The position numbers and the translations under genes were made by a program. Positions 23,603 through 31,571 of a DNA stretch of 43,303 bases are shown piece after piece. The stretch spans positions 1 to 43,303 of the forward strand of contig LBOA01000002.1 of NCBI GenBank assembly GCA_000989195.1, given 5' to 3'. The notes under the pieces are model-generated. The model made no database searches and was not told the DNA's origin. It worked only from the letters and a program-made list of their open reading frames with translations. Within the stretch, counting starts at the first letter, position 1. Every line of letters begins with the position of its first letter. Source of the stretch: a candidate division TM6 bacterium GW2011_GWF2_30_66 (lineage in GTDB: Bacteria > Babelota > Babeliae > Babelales > Vermiphilaceae).

Positions 23603-25834
23603 ATGAAATTTTTTTTAAAACTAACAATTCTTATTTCAGCAATAATAAGCTTAATTATAATCACAATAATTGCCTGTAGTATTATATCAAAAAATAATAA
23701 TTTCAAGTTTACAACTATACAAAATATACAGAACTATGCAAACTCATACCCAGAAAATATAGTCAGCGATAATCAAGATTGGGAAGATCCTATGTTTGTA
23801 AGTTTTTATAAAAAAGCTTTTAGACTTTCTTTTTTTGAAAAAATATTGGAAGCAACATGTTTATTCAAAAAACAAAAATTTGATCCAGTAGCCTTAAAAA
23901 AACTTTTAGAAAAAGTTACAAATTCTAGAATTAATAAAAAAAACAAAAATATTTCAGATCTAAAACTAGAACTTAAAACCGGAGATAAAATAATAATTTT
24001 TGGTGATTTACAAGCAGCTCTACACTCTATGACCAGAAATTTAGTTGAGCTAAAAAATTTGGGCTATATAGATGACAACCTAAAAATAATAAACCAAAAT
24101 TTATATATTATAATAATCGGCGATGCAATAAATAAAAATCCATACTCACTAGAAACATTAAATATAATCTTATTACTTATGGAAAAAAACCCAGAAAAAG
24201 TTATATACAACAAAGGCAAGCATGAAACAAATGGATACTGGGAAAGCTACCAAATGTTAGATGAACTTAATATAAAAGCAGAAATTTTATCCCAAAATGT
24301 ATCAATAAAAACGCCTCTTAAAGATGAAATAAATAATCTTTTTGATACTCTTGCAGATACAATAATAGTTGCAAATAAAGACACTGATATAACCAAAAAT
24401 AAAGACACAATTATTATAACACACTCAAAATGCAAGCCTGAACTAATAGATCAAAATACAAAACTAATAATTTTTGGAGAAAAAAAGTTTGATGTACTAA
24501 AAGAATCTTCAGGCCTAGAATTTATCGGCTATGACCAAGGCGCAGCAACCTGGTCAACACTTTCTTGTCCTACAATTACATATCAAAAATTTTTCAACTT
24601 TTACAAAGACGCATTTGCAGAACTTACAATTGGAGAAACTGTAAAAACAAGTAAACTTGCGCTTTATAACCATGATGTTCGTGAAAAAACAAAAAATCCT
24701 GAATATAAAAAAACTACTTATAACCCAATTTTTGGATATATAATAGAAAATAATCAAGACAATATACTATCTAGAAATATTTTTAATATAGGTTCAACTA
24801 TGGCCCTTACAGGAATAACAGGCCCACTTGGACACGAAAATAAAATTGGGCTAGAAACAGCTATATATTTCAATAACTTAAATCATAAAAATAACTTATT
24901 AAAACCTGTAATATTTAACGATGACAATACACCAAAAATAGCGTTATCTAACGTAAAAAAAATGATAAAATATTATAATGCTAGCACATTAGTTATCCCA
25001 ACCGGAAACATCACTCTTTTATTATATCTAGACATGGTAAAATCAGGTAAAATATCGGTCTTATTCCCTTGCGATGGTGGAGAACAATTTAGGAAACAAG
25101 AAACCAATAGTTTGCCAATAAAAAATATAATCAATTTTAGACCATCGTCAGCACAAGAAGTAAAAAGCTTAATAAATTATATAGTAAAAGAACACGGGGT
25201 AAAAAATTTCGCATTCTTTTATCAAGACGATTCTTATGGCAAACCAATTGTTGAACAAGCCCATGAAGAACTAAAAAAACTTGGAATAACCGAATGGCTA
25301 GATCTACCACATTTAAGATCAGAATCTGATTTTGAATACACTATAAAAGAAATAAGGAAAAAAATGCCCGAAGCTATTGGCTGCTTTTCTTCACAATTTC
25401 CAACTCAAGAATTTATAAACCAACTCGGCGGAGAATTTTTCTCAGGAAGACTACTTTTTGGTCCCTCATTTTTATATAGCCAAGCTTTAGAAAAATTTTT
25501 AAAAACTAGAGGTATAAATTCTATATTCAGTTCAGTTGTTCCAGATCCATTTGATAGTCAAATTGAGATAATAAAAGAATTTAGATATAACATGAATATT
25601 CAAGGCCATAATATTAATTGCAATACCCTAGAAGGCTATATAGCCGGTGCATTAATTTCTGATGCTATAAATAAAATACAAAAACCTTTTACTAAAGAAA
25701 AAATAATAAATTATTTTGAAAATATGAAAAACTATAACTTTAAAGGTCTAAATCTAACATTTAATCCCGAAGCAAGAGACCTATCGCAACCAGTTTTCAT
25801 AAGGAAATTAAATAATAAATTAATAAAATATTAA
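23603..25834 (+). CDS. Membrane-anchored PPP-like phosphatase domain fused to a periplasmic binding protein domain, copy 1
   Basis: The 743-residue product has an N-terminal hydrophobic segment ending IIAC-S (Cys25), a possible lipobox seen only in this copy. Residues 38-115 form a conserved N-terminal module (DWEDPMF, FYKKAF). Residues 128-345 follow the PPP-phosphatase motif order: GDLQ at 134-137 (normally GDxH), GDAINKNPYSLE at 173-184 (GDxVDRG), GKHE at 205-208 (GNHE), THSK at 273-276, GE at 292-293 (normally [RA/RG]H), and WSTLSCPT and DAFAEL. Residues 393-743 resemble the Leu/Ile/Val-binding type (IGSTMALTGITGPLG, FAFFYQDDSYGKP, GYIAGALISDAINKI). Several metal ligands are replaced, so catalysis is doubtful. 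It lies between two channel genes. Confidence 0.75.
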   Translation: MKFFLKLTILISAIISLIIITIIACSIISKNNNFKFTTIQNIQNYANSYPENIVSDNQDWEDPMFVSFYKKAFRLSFFEKILEATCLFKKQKFDPVALKKLLEKVTNSRINKKNKNISDLKLELKTGDKIIIFGDLQAALHSMTRNLVELKNLGYIDDNLKIINQNLYIIIIGDAINKNPYSLETLNIILLLMEKNPEKVIYNKGKHETNGYWESYQMLDELNIKAEILSQNVSIKTPLKDEINNLFDTLADTIIVANKDTDITKNKDTIIITHSKCKPELIDQNTKLIIFGEKKFDVLKESSGLEFIGYDQGAATWSTLSCPTITYQKFFNFYKDAFAELTIGETVKTSKLALYNHDVREKTKNPEYKKTTYNPIFGYIIENNQDNILSRNIFNIGSTMALTGITGPLGHENKIGLETAIYFNNLNHKNNLLKPVIFNDDNTPKIALSNVKKMIKYYNASTLVIPTGNITLLLYLDMVKSGKISVLFPCDGGEQFRKQETNSLPIKNIINFRPSSAQEVKSLINYIVKEHGVKNFAFFYQDDSYGKPIVEQAHEELKKLGITEWLDLPHLRSESDFEYTIKEIRKKMPEAIGCFSSQFPTQEFINQLGGEFFSGRLLFGPSFLYSQALEKFLKTRGINSIFSSVVPDPFDSQIEIIKEFRYNMNIQGHNINCNTLEGYIAGALISDAINKIQKPFTKEKIINYFENMKNYNFKGLNLTFNPEARDLSQPVFIRKLNNKLIKY

Positions 25835-25865
25835 TAATAAAACAGGGCTGTTTAAAAGGGGAAAA

Positions 25866-26906
25866 ATGAATAATAATATAAAAAATAAAAAAGCTTCACT
25901 TCTTTTACTACTAACTTTATTTATATCTTTTGTATCAATACTATTTTTTTTGCTTTATACACCTATATCAAAATTTACAAGCGATGATCCATACCCAGAA
26001 ATATCAACTTTAATCCCTAGCAAAATAATTGAATTTGGCGGCTCTCCAACAACTGTACATGTTGGTCTATATATAAGAGATATTCCAACTTTCGATATTT
26101 TAAATAGCAGATTTATTCTAGACGCAATTGTTTTATTTAAATTTGATCACAGGCAAATATCCCTAGACCGAATAGGAAAATTTAAATTCGACAGAGCAAG
26201 AATTATTGAACAATCAAAACCTCAAACAAAAATAGAAGGTCATAATTTAATTGCTCGCTACGACATGAAATTAGAATTAAATACAAGCTTAAGTTTTAAA
26301 TTTTTCCCTCTAGATGACCATAGAGTAAACATTTCAATAACAAACTATTCACTTACACCATCAGAAGTTGTATTTAGCTCTTCGATGGAAGATCTAACAT
26401 TAAATCCAGATCTAAGGATAGCAGGATGGGAAGTCATTGATAAAATGGTAAAAACAGGTTTTTTGACAGATAAAACTTACTCTGATGAAAAAAAATCTGG
26501 AGATATCCACAACCCTAGGGTTATTTTTTCTCTAGACTTTGCAAATATCGGCATAAGACATTTGATGACACTTCTTATACCACTATTAATAATTTTTTTA
26601 ATTTCAACAATTACTTTTACATTTGATCCTACTGATACTAGTGCAAACATAGTCTCAACCTCTATAGCCACAATTACGGCCCTTATAGCATATAAATTTG
26701 TTATCGAAAGTATGTCACCCAAAACTGGATATCTTATGCTTTCTGACAACTTTTTCTTATATATATTCTTTGGCTGTATAACAATATTTATATTTAATCT
26801 TTTTAGTAATATAATAAATGGTTTTTATAAAAATATAATTACAGCAACACTATATATAATTTATACAATATTATTTATTTACTCTTTATACCCTCTTTTG
26901 TCTTAA
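25866..26906 (+). CDS. Pentameric ligand-gated ion channel homologue, copy 2
   Basis: This 346-residue paralogue of the first channel has the same plan: an N-terminal hydrophobic segment (LLLLLTLFISFVSILFFLLY), then a beta domain with VHVGLYIRDIPTFDILNSRF and the Pro-loop FFPLDDHRVNISI. M1 (TLLIPLLIIFLIS), M2 (ending AYKFVIESMSP), M3 and M4 (YKNIITATLYIIYTILFIY) follow. Compared with copy 1 the M2 pore helix differs (ANIVSTSIATITALIA against GIAIASISAIVA), which would change pore polarity; M2 has more Thr here. The Shine-Dalgarno AAGGGG is strong. It is flanked by sensor copies 1 and 2 with 31-base gaps. Two different subunits could form separate homopentamers or one mixed pentamer; the sequence does not decide. 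Confidence 0.85.
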   Translation: MNNNIKNKKASLLLLLTLFISFVSILFFLLYTPISKFTSDDPYPEISTLIPSKIIEFGGSPTTVHVGLYIRDIPTFDILNSRFILDAIVLFKFDHRQISLDRIGKFKFDRARIIEQSKPQTKIEGHNLIARYDMKLELNTSLSFKFFPLDDHRVNISITNYSLTPSEVVFSSSMEDLTLNPDLRIAGWEVIDKMVKTGFLTDKTYSDEKKSGDIHNPRVIFSLDFANIGIRHLMTLLIPLLIIFLISTITFTFDPTDTSANIVSTSIATITALIAYKFVIESMSPKTGYLMLSDNFFLYIFFGCITIFIFNLFSNIINGFYKNIITATLYIIYTILFIYSLYPLLS

Positions 26907-26937
26907 AAATATAAAAAATCAAAAAAAAGGGTAATTT

Positions 26938-29172
26938 ATGAAAATACCGAAAAATTTAAAGCCAAAATTATTAACAAAAAAATATATTTATATTTTTTTG
27001 TTTTTCTTCACATTAATTTCATCCTATTTAACATTTTTCAAACTAGAAACAATAAATAATAATATTTCTACTTATAAATTTGAAACTATAAACGATCTAC
27101 AAAAATACGCTAACTTTTATCCTGAAAATTATAACGTAGAAAACAATGACTGGGCAAATCCAAATTTTACAAATTTATATAAAAAAACACTAAAACATTC
27201 TTTTATAAATAAAATTCTAGTAAAAATAGGAATTAAAAAAACTCCAATATTTAATACTAAAAAATTTGTAATTTTACTAGATAAAATTTCTGAAGAAAGA
27301 ATAAATAAGCAATTTATAAGCCCATTTAATAAAACCATAGAACTCAAAAAAAACGATAAATGTATAATATTCGGTGACCTACATGCTTCTTTTCACTCAC
27401 TTGTAAGAGATCTTATAGAACTTGAAAAACAAAAAATAATAGATAAAAATTTAAAAATATTATCCAATAATACTTATATTATTATTTTAGGCGATGCAAT
27501 TAATAGAGCCCCATATTCTCTTGAAACTTTAAATACATTACTTTTACTTATGAACAAAAATCCAGACAACTTAATTTATTTAAAAGGTAATCATGAAACA
27601 AATAAATATTGGCAAAATTTCAATACAAAAAGACAAATACAAATTATAACCCCTGAACTTGCTGATGCTAAACAAAAAGATAATTTATTTGATAAAATAG
27701 ACGCATTTTTCAATACACTTGCTGACGCACTAATAATAAATATTAAAGGGGAAAAAAATAGCAAAATAATTTTCAGCAATTCAGAAAAAAATAAACTTTT
27801 TGAAAACAAAAACGATGTAAAATTCATGGTTATTGGAGAAAAAAGATTTGACGTGCTTAAAGAAACCCATGGTTTAGAATTTATAGGATATGAATGCGGC
27901 GTTGCCAAATGGTCTATAATATCATGTCAATCTGCCATATATAACAAATTTTTCAAATTTTATAGTGATGCATTCTTGGAATTATTAATTGGCGAATCTG
28001 CTAATAACTGTATTTTAATCCTAAATAGTCGTAATGCCAGAGAAGAAAAACCTATCTACAAACAAACATATTATGACCCTATTTTTGGATATAAACTTGA
28101 AAATAAATTAAAATTCACACCAAAAAATATTACTTATATAGGCTCAACAATGTCTTTATCCGGAATAACAGCTCCAATGAGTGATGAAATTAAAAACGGT
28201 CTTGAAACGGCAATTTTATTAAATAATAAAAAGAAACAAAATTTGATAATACCAGTAATACTCGATGATGGTTATTCCCCAAAAAATGCGAAAAAAAACA
28301 TAAATAACCTACTAAATATTTACAATCTAAATACTGTACTTTCTCCAACAGGAACTCCAACTTTAGCATTCTATCTCAATATGGTAAAAGATGGAAAATT
28401 ATTTGTATTTTTCCCAAATACTGGCGCTGAAATATTTAGAAATAAAGAAATTAAAAATTTAATAAATTTTAGAGCATCTTATACAGACGAAACTAAAACA
28501 ACAATAAGCTATCTAACAAAAGTTCTTGGAATTAAAAATTTTGCTTTTTTTTATCAAAATGATGCCTATGGCAAACCGATATCAGAAGTTGCACATAAAG
28601 AATTAAAAAAAGCAAATATAAAAACATGGACAGATTTGCCACATCTAAAAACACAATCTGAATTTAGATTAATTACTGAAAAACTAAAAGCTAGCATGCC
28701 TGAGGCTATAGGCTGTTTTTCAACAAATTCCGTAACTCAAGAATTTATAGAAGAATTAGGACCAGATTTTTTTTCTGGAAGAATCTTATTTGGCGTATCT
28801 TTTTTATTTAGTGAATCTTTTAAAAAATTTTTAGACGACCGAGGAATAAAATATATTTTAACAGGAGTTGTACCAGACCCAGATAATAGCGAACTTGAAA
28901 TAACAAAAGAATTTAAACATGAAATATTCTTAAAAGGCTTAAAAATAAGTTCGAATGCTTTTGAAGGTTTTATTGCTGGCTCATTAATTTCTGATGCTAT
29001 AAGCAAAATACAGCTACCATTAACAGGTGAAAAAATAATAAAATATTTTGAAAATATGAAAAACCACAATTTCAAGGGCCTTAATTTAACATTTAATCCA
29101 GAAACACGCGATCTATCTCAACCTGTTTTGATAAGAACACTTGATCTTAAATGGATAAATTATAAATATTGA
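26938..29172 (+). CDS. Membrane-anchored PPP-like phosphatase domain fused to a periplasmic binding protein domain, copy 2
   Basis: The 744-residue product has one N-terminal membrane segment (about 17-34), then the conserved module with NDWANPNF and LYKKTL. The phosphatase-like domain is the least altered at its first three motifs: GDLH (146-149), GDAINRAPYSLE (185-196) and GNHE (217-220), very close to eukaryotic-type PPP enzymes. The downstream metal-binding His residues are absent: the H-G-G position reads SNSE and the later position is GE (300-301). WSIISC and SDAFLEL close the domain. The binding-protein domain starts near 398 (YIGSTMSLSGI), with FAFFYQNDAYGKP and GFIAGSLISDAISKI. The Shine-Dalgarno AAGGG is clear. 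Activity is uncertain; ligand binding by the C-terminal domain is likely. Confidence 0.75.
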   Translation: MKIPKNLKPKLLTKKYIYIFLFFFTLISSYLTFFKLETINNNISTYKFETINDLQKYANFYPENYNVENNDWANPNFTNLYKKTLKHSFINKILVKIGIKKTPIFNTKKFVILLDKISEERINKQFISPFNKTIELKKNDKCIIFGDLHASFHSLVRDLIELEKQKIIDKNLKILSNNTYIIILGDAINRAPYSLETLNTLLLLMNKNPDNLIYLKGNHETNKYWQNFNTKRQIQIITPELADAKQKDNLFDKIDAFFNTLADALIINIKGEKNSKIIFSNSEKNKLFENKNDVKFMVIGEKRFDVLKETHGLEFIGYECGVAKWSIISCQSAIYNKFFKFYSDAFLELLIGESANNCILILNSRNAREEKPIYKQTYYDPIFGYKLENKLKFTPKNITYIGSTMSLSGITAPMSDEIKNGLETAILLNNKKKQNLIIPVILDDGYSPKNAKKNINNLLNIYNLNTVLSPTGTPTLAFYLNMVKDGKLFVFFPNTGAEIFRNKEIKNLINFRASYTDETKTTISYLTKVLGIKNFAFFYQNDAYGKPISEVAHKELKKANIKTWTDLPHLKTQSEFRLITEKLKASMPEAIGCFSTNSVTQEFIEELGPDFFSGRILFGVSFLFSESFKKFLDDRGIKYILTGVVPDPDNSELEITKEFKHEIFLKGLKISSNAFEGFIAGSLISDAISKIQLPLTGEKIIKYFENMKNHNFKGLNLTFNPETRDLSQPVLIRTLDLKWINYKY

Positions 29173-29249
29173 AATTATTAGTACTAATAATTATTTTTAA
29201 CAAATTTATAAAATATAATATAAAAAAATTCGCACAAAAAGAGGGATTA

Positions 29250-31541
29250 ATGAATATAATAAAAAATTTACTTGGCCAAAAAAAATTTATAAATCCTGGC
29301 CTATACAAAACAAAAAACAAATACTTTTTATTTTCACTTATTATAGCAATAATATTTACCTATATTTTTTTATTTAATTCAAATAATTTTTTCGATACAA
29401 ATTTTGAATTAGATAATTTAACAAATATAGAACTTTATGCAAAGTTTCATGCTCAAGATTACAATTCTGATAATAACGATTGGATAAATCCAGATTTTAC
29501 AACTTTTTATAAAAAAATATTAAAACCTACTAAACTAAGAAAAATTCTTACAAAAATAGGGCTTTCAAAAAAACCTATTTTTAATATTAGCAATTTTGAA
29601 AGCTTACTTGAAAAAGTTACCAAAGAAAGATTAGAAAAAAAATTAGTTAGTCCTTTTGATGCAACTATAACATTAAAAGAAAATAATAAATGTATAGTTT
29701 TTGGAAATCTAAATGGTGCATTTCACTCATTTACAAGAGATTTATTAGAATTAAAAAAACTAAAAATAATTAATAATAATCTAGAAATAATTTCACCTGA
29801 TACATATTTTGTATTTCTAGGAAATATTATCGGCAAATCACCATATTGCTTAGAGCTTTTGAACATAATAATCGCATTAATTAATAAAAACAAAGAAAAA
29901 ATATTTTACTTACGTGGCGATTATGAAAAAAATAGTCATTGGAAAAATTTTAGTATGCGACAAGAAATAAAAATTATTTTCCCTGCTATAGTTAATAGAG
30001 AAAATAATTTATCAAACAAAATAGATAATTTTTTAAATACTTTACCTGATTGGTTAACAATAAATATTGAGAATCAAAATTCTAATACTCAAGCAAATAC
30101 AAGTAAACAAAAAATAAACTCTATACTTTTAATTAACAAAGAAAGACCAGAAAATTTAGACGAAGAAAAAGAAGAAGATACTACAATAAAATTCATGCTG
30201 CTTGGAGAAAAAAAACTTGATATTATAAAAGAACTTTCTGGATTAGAGTTTTTTGGATATGAAAATGGAATAGCAAAATGGTCCTTGCTTTCTTGTCCAA
30301 CTATATTATATAAAAAATTTTCTAGCTTTTATAATGATGCATTTGTCGAACTTATAATTGGAAAATCCGCAAAAAAAAGTATTTTAAAATTATATAATAG
30401 AGATACCAGAACACAATATGTAAATTATCAACAAACTCTTTATGATCCAATATTTGGACATATATTAAAAAAAGAATCTGATACTGAAAACGAAAATATT
30501 TATAATGTAGGCTCATCACTTGGAGTTACAGGCGTAGTCGGTCCTTTTGCAAAAGAATATAAAGCTGGTCTCGAAACAGCAATATATTTTAACAACAAAA
30601 ACGGTGATAATTTAATTAAACCTGTATTTTTTGATGATGGTTACGCTCCAAACGTAGCAAAAATAAATATAGAAAAATTATTAAATAAATACTCTATTAA
30701 AAACATACTTTCTCCGATGGGCACACCAACACTTGCATTTTACCTAGACATGGTAAAATCAGGTAAAATATATGTATATTTCCCATATACTGGAGCGACT
30801 ATATTTAGAAAAAAAGAAATTAATAATATATTACATTTTAGGCCATCTTATACAGACGAAGCAAAAAACATAATAAATTATCTCGTAAAAGAAGAAGGCG
30901 CTACAAATTTTGCATTTTTTTATCAAAATGATGCTTTTGGAAAACCTATTGCAGAATCCGCTCATGAAGAACTAAAAAAATTAGGTATTAATACATGGCT
31001 AGATCTTCCACACTCTAGCACACAAACAAATTTTAAAGAAATAATAGAAAAAATAAGATTAGCTGGTCCAGACGCAATAGCCTTATTTTCAACAAATTTT
31101 GCAACACAAGAATTTATAGAACAAATAGGACCACAGTTCTTTTCTGATCGCATTCTCTTTGGCGTTTCTTTCATTTTCAGTGATCCATTTTGTAAATTTT
31201 TAGAAAATAGAGGCATAGAGTTTCTATTAACATCAATAGTTCCAGACCCAATAACAAGCCAAATAAAAATAGCAAAAGAATTTAGAGAAAACTTTGATAA
31301 GCGTGGACTTAAAATAAATTCCAATAGCTTTGAAGGCTACATAAATGCATCTTTAATAATAGACGCTATAAACAAAATAAATCAACCTGTTACAGAAGAA
31401 AAAATAATGAAATACTTTGAAAATATGAAAAATTATAAGTTCAAAGGTCTAAATTTAACATTTAAGCCTGAAACAAGAGACTTGTCACAACCATTATGGA
31501 TAAGAACAATGGAAAATAAATGGATAAATTATAAATCTTAA
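29250..31541 (+). CDS. Membrane-anchored PPP-like pseudophosphatase fused to a periplasmic binding protein domain, copy 3
   Basis: I start this at the ATG at 29250, which has GAGGGA four bases upstream, giving 763 residues; an in-frame TTG at 29169 overlaps the previous stop and has no ribosome site. The hydrophobic anchor is about 26-42. The phosphatase-like domain keeps the fold pattern but has lost all three leading motifs: GNLN (152-155) for GDxH, GNIIGK (191-196) for GDxVDR and GDYE (223-226) for GNHE. The closing WSLLSCPT and DAFVEL are retained. It should be catalytically dead. The binding-protein domain is intact (YNVGSSLGVTGVVG, FAFFYQNDAFGKP, GYINASLIIDAINKI). Divergence is greatest in this copy. 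Confidence 0.75.
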   Translation: MNIIKNLLGQKKFINPGLYKTKNKYFLFSLIIAIIFTYIFLFNSNNFFDTNFELDNLTNIELYAKFHAQDYNSDNNDWINPDFTTFYKKILKPTKLRKILTKIGLSKKPIFNISNFESLLEKVTKERLEKKLVSPFDATITLKENNKCIVFGNLNGAFHSFTRDLLELKKLKIINNNLEIISPDTYFVFLGNIIGKSPYCLELLNIIIALINKNKEKIFYLRGDYEKNSHWKNFSMRQEIKIIFPAIVNRENNLSNKIDNFLNTLPDWLTINIENQNSNTQANTSKQKINSILLINKERPENLDEEKEEDTTIKFMLLGEKKLDIIKELSGLEFFGYENGIAKWSLLSCPTILYKKFSSFYNDAFVELIIGKSAKKSILKLYNRDTRTQYVNYQQTLYDPIFGHILKKESDTENENIYNVGSSLGVTGVVGPFAKEYKAGLETAIYFNNKNGDNLIKPVFFDDGYAPNVAKINIEKLLNKYSIKNILSPMGTPTLAFYLDMVKSGKIYVYFPYTGATIFRKKEINNILHFRPSYTDEAKNIINYLVKEEGATNFAFFYQNDAFGKPIAESAHEELKKLGINTWLDLPHSSTQTNFKEIIEKIRLAGPDAIALFSTNFATQEFIEQIGPQFFSDRILFGVSFIFSDPFCKFLENRGIEFLLTSIVPDPITSQIKIAKEFRENFDKRGLKINSNSFEGYINASLIIDAINKINQPVTEEKIMKYFENMKNYKFKGLNLTFKPETRDLSQPLWIRTMENKWINYKS

Positions 31542-31571
31542 AATTTAAATTTATTTATAAAAAGAGACACT

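Noticed and set aside
25838-25853. Palindrome AAACAGGGCTGTTT between sensor copy 1 and channel copy 2 as a terminator
   Set aside because: A two-base loop cannot fold as a hairpin and no T-run follows. It may be a chance palindrome.
29169-29249. In-frame TTG start 27 codons upstream of sensor copy 3
   Set aside because: It overlaps the previous stop codon, has no ribosome site and would add residues not seen in the other copies. The ATG at 29250 has GAGGGA close upstream.
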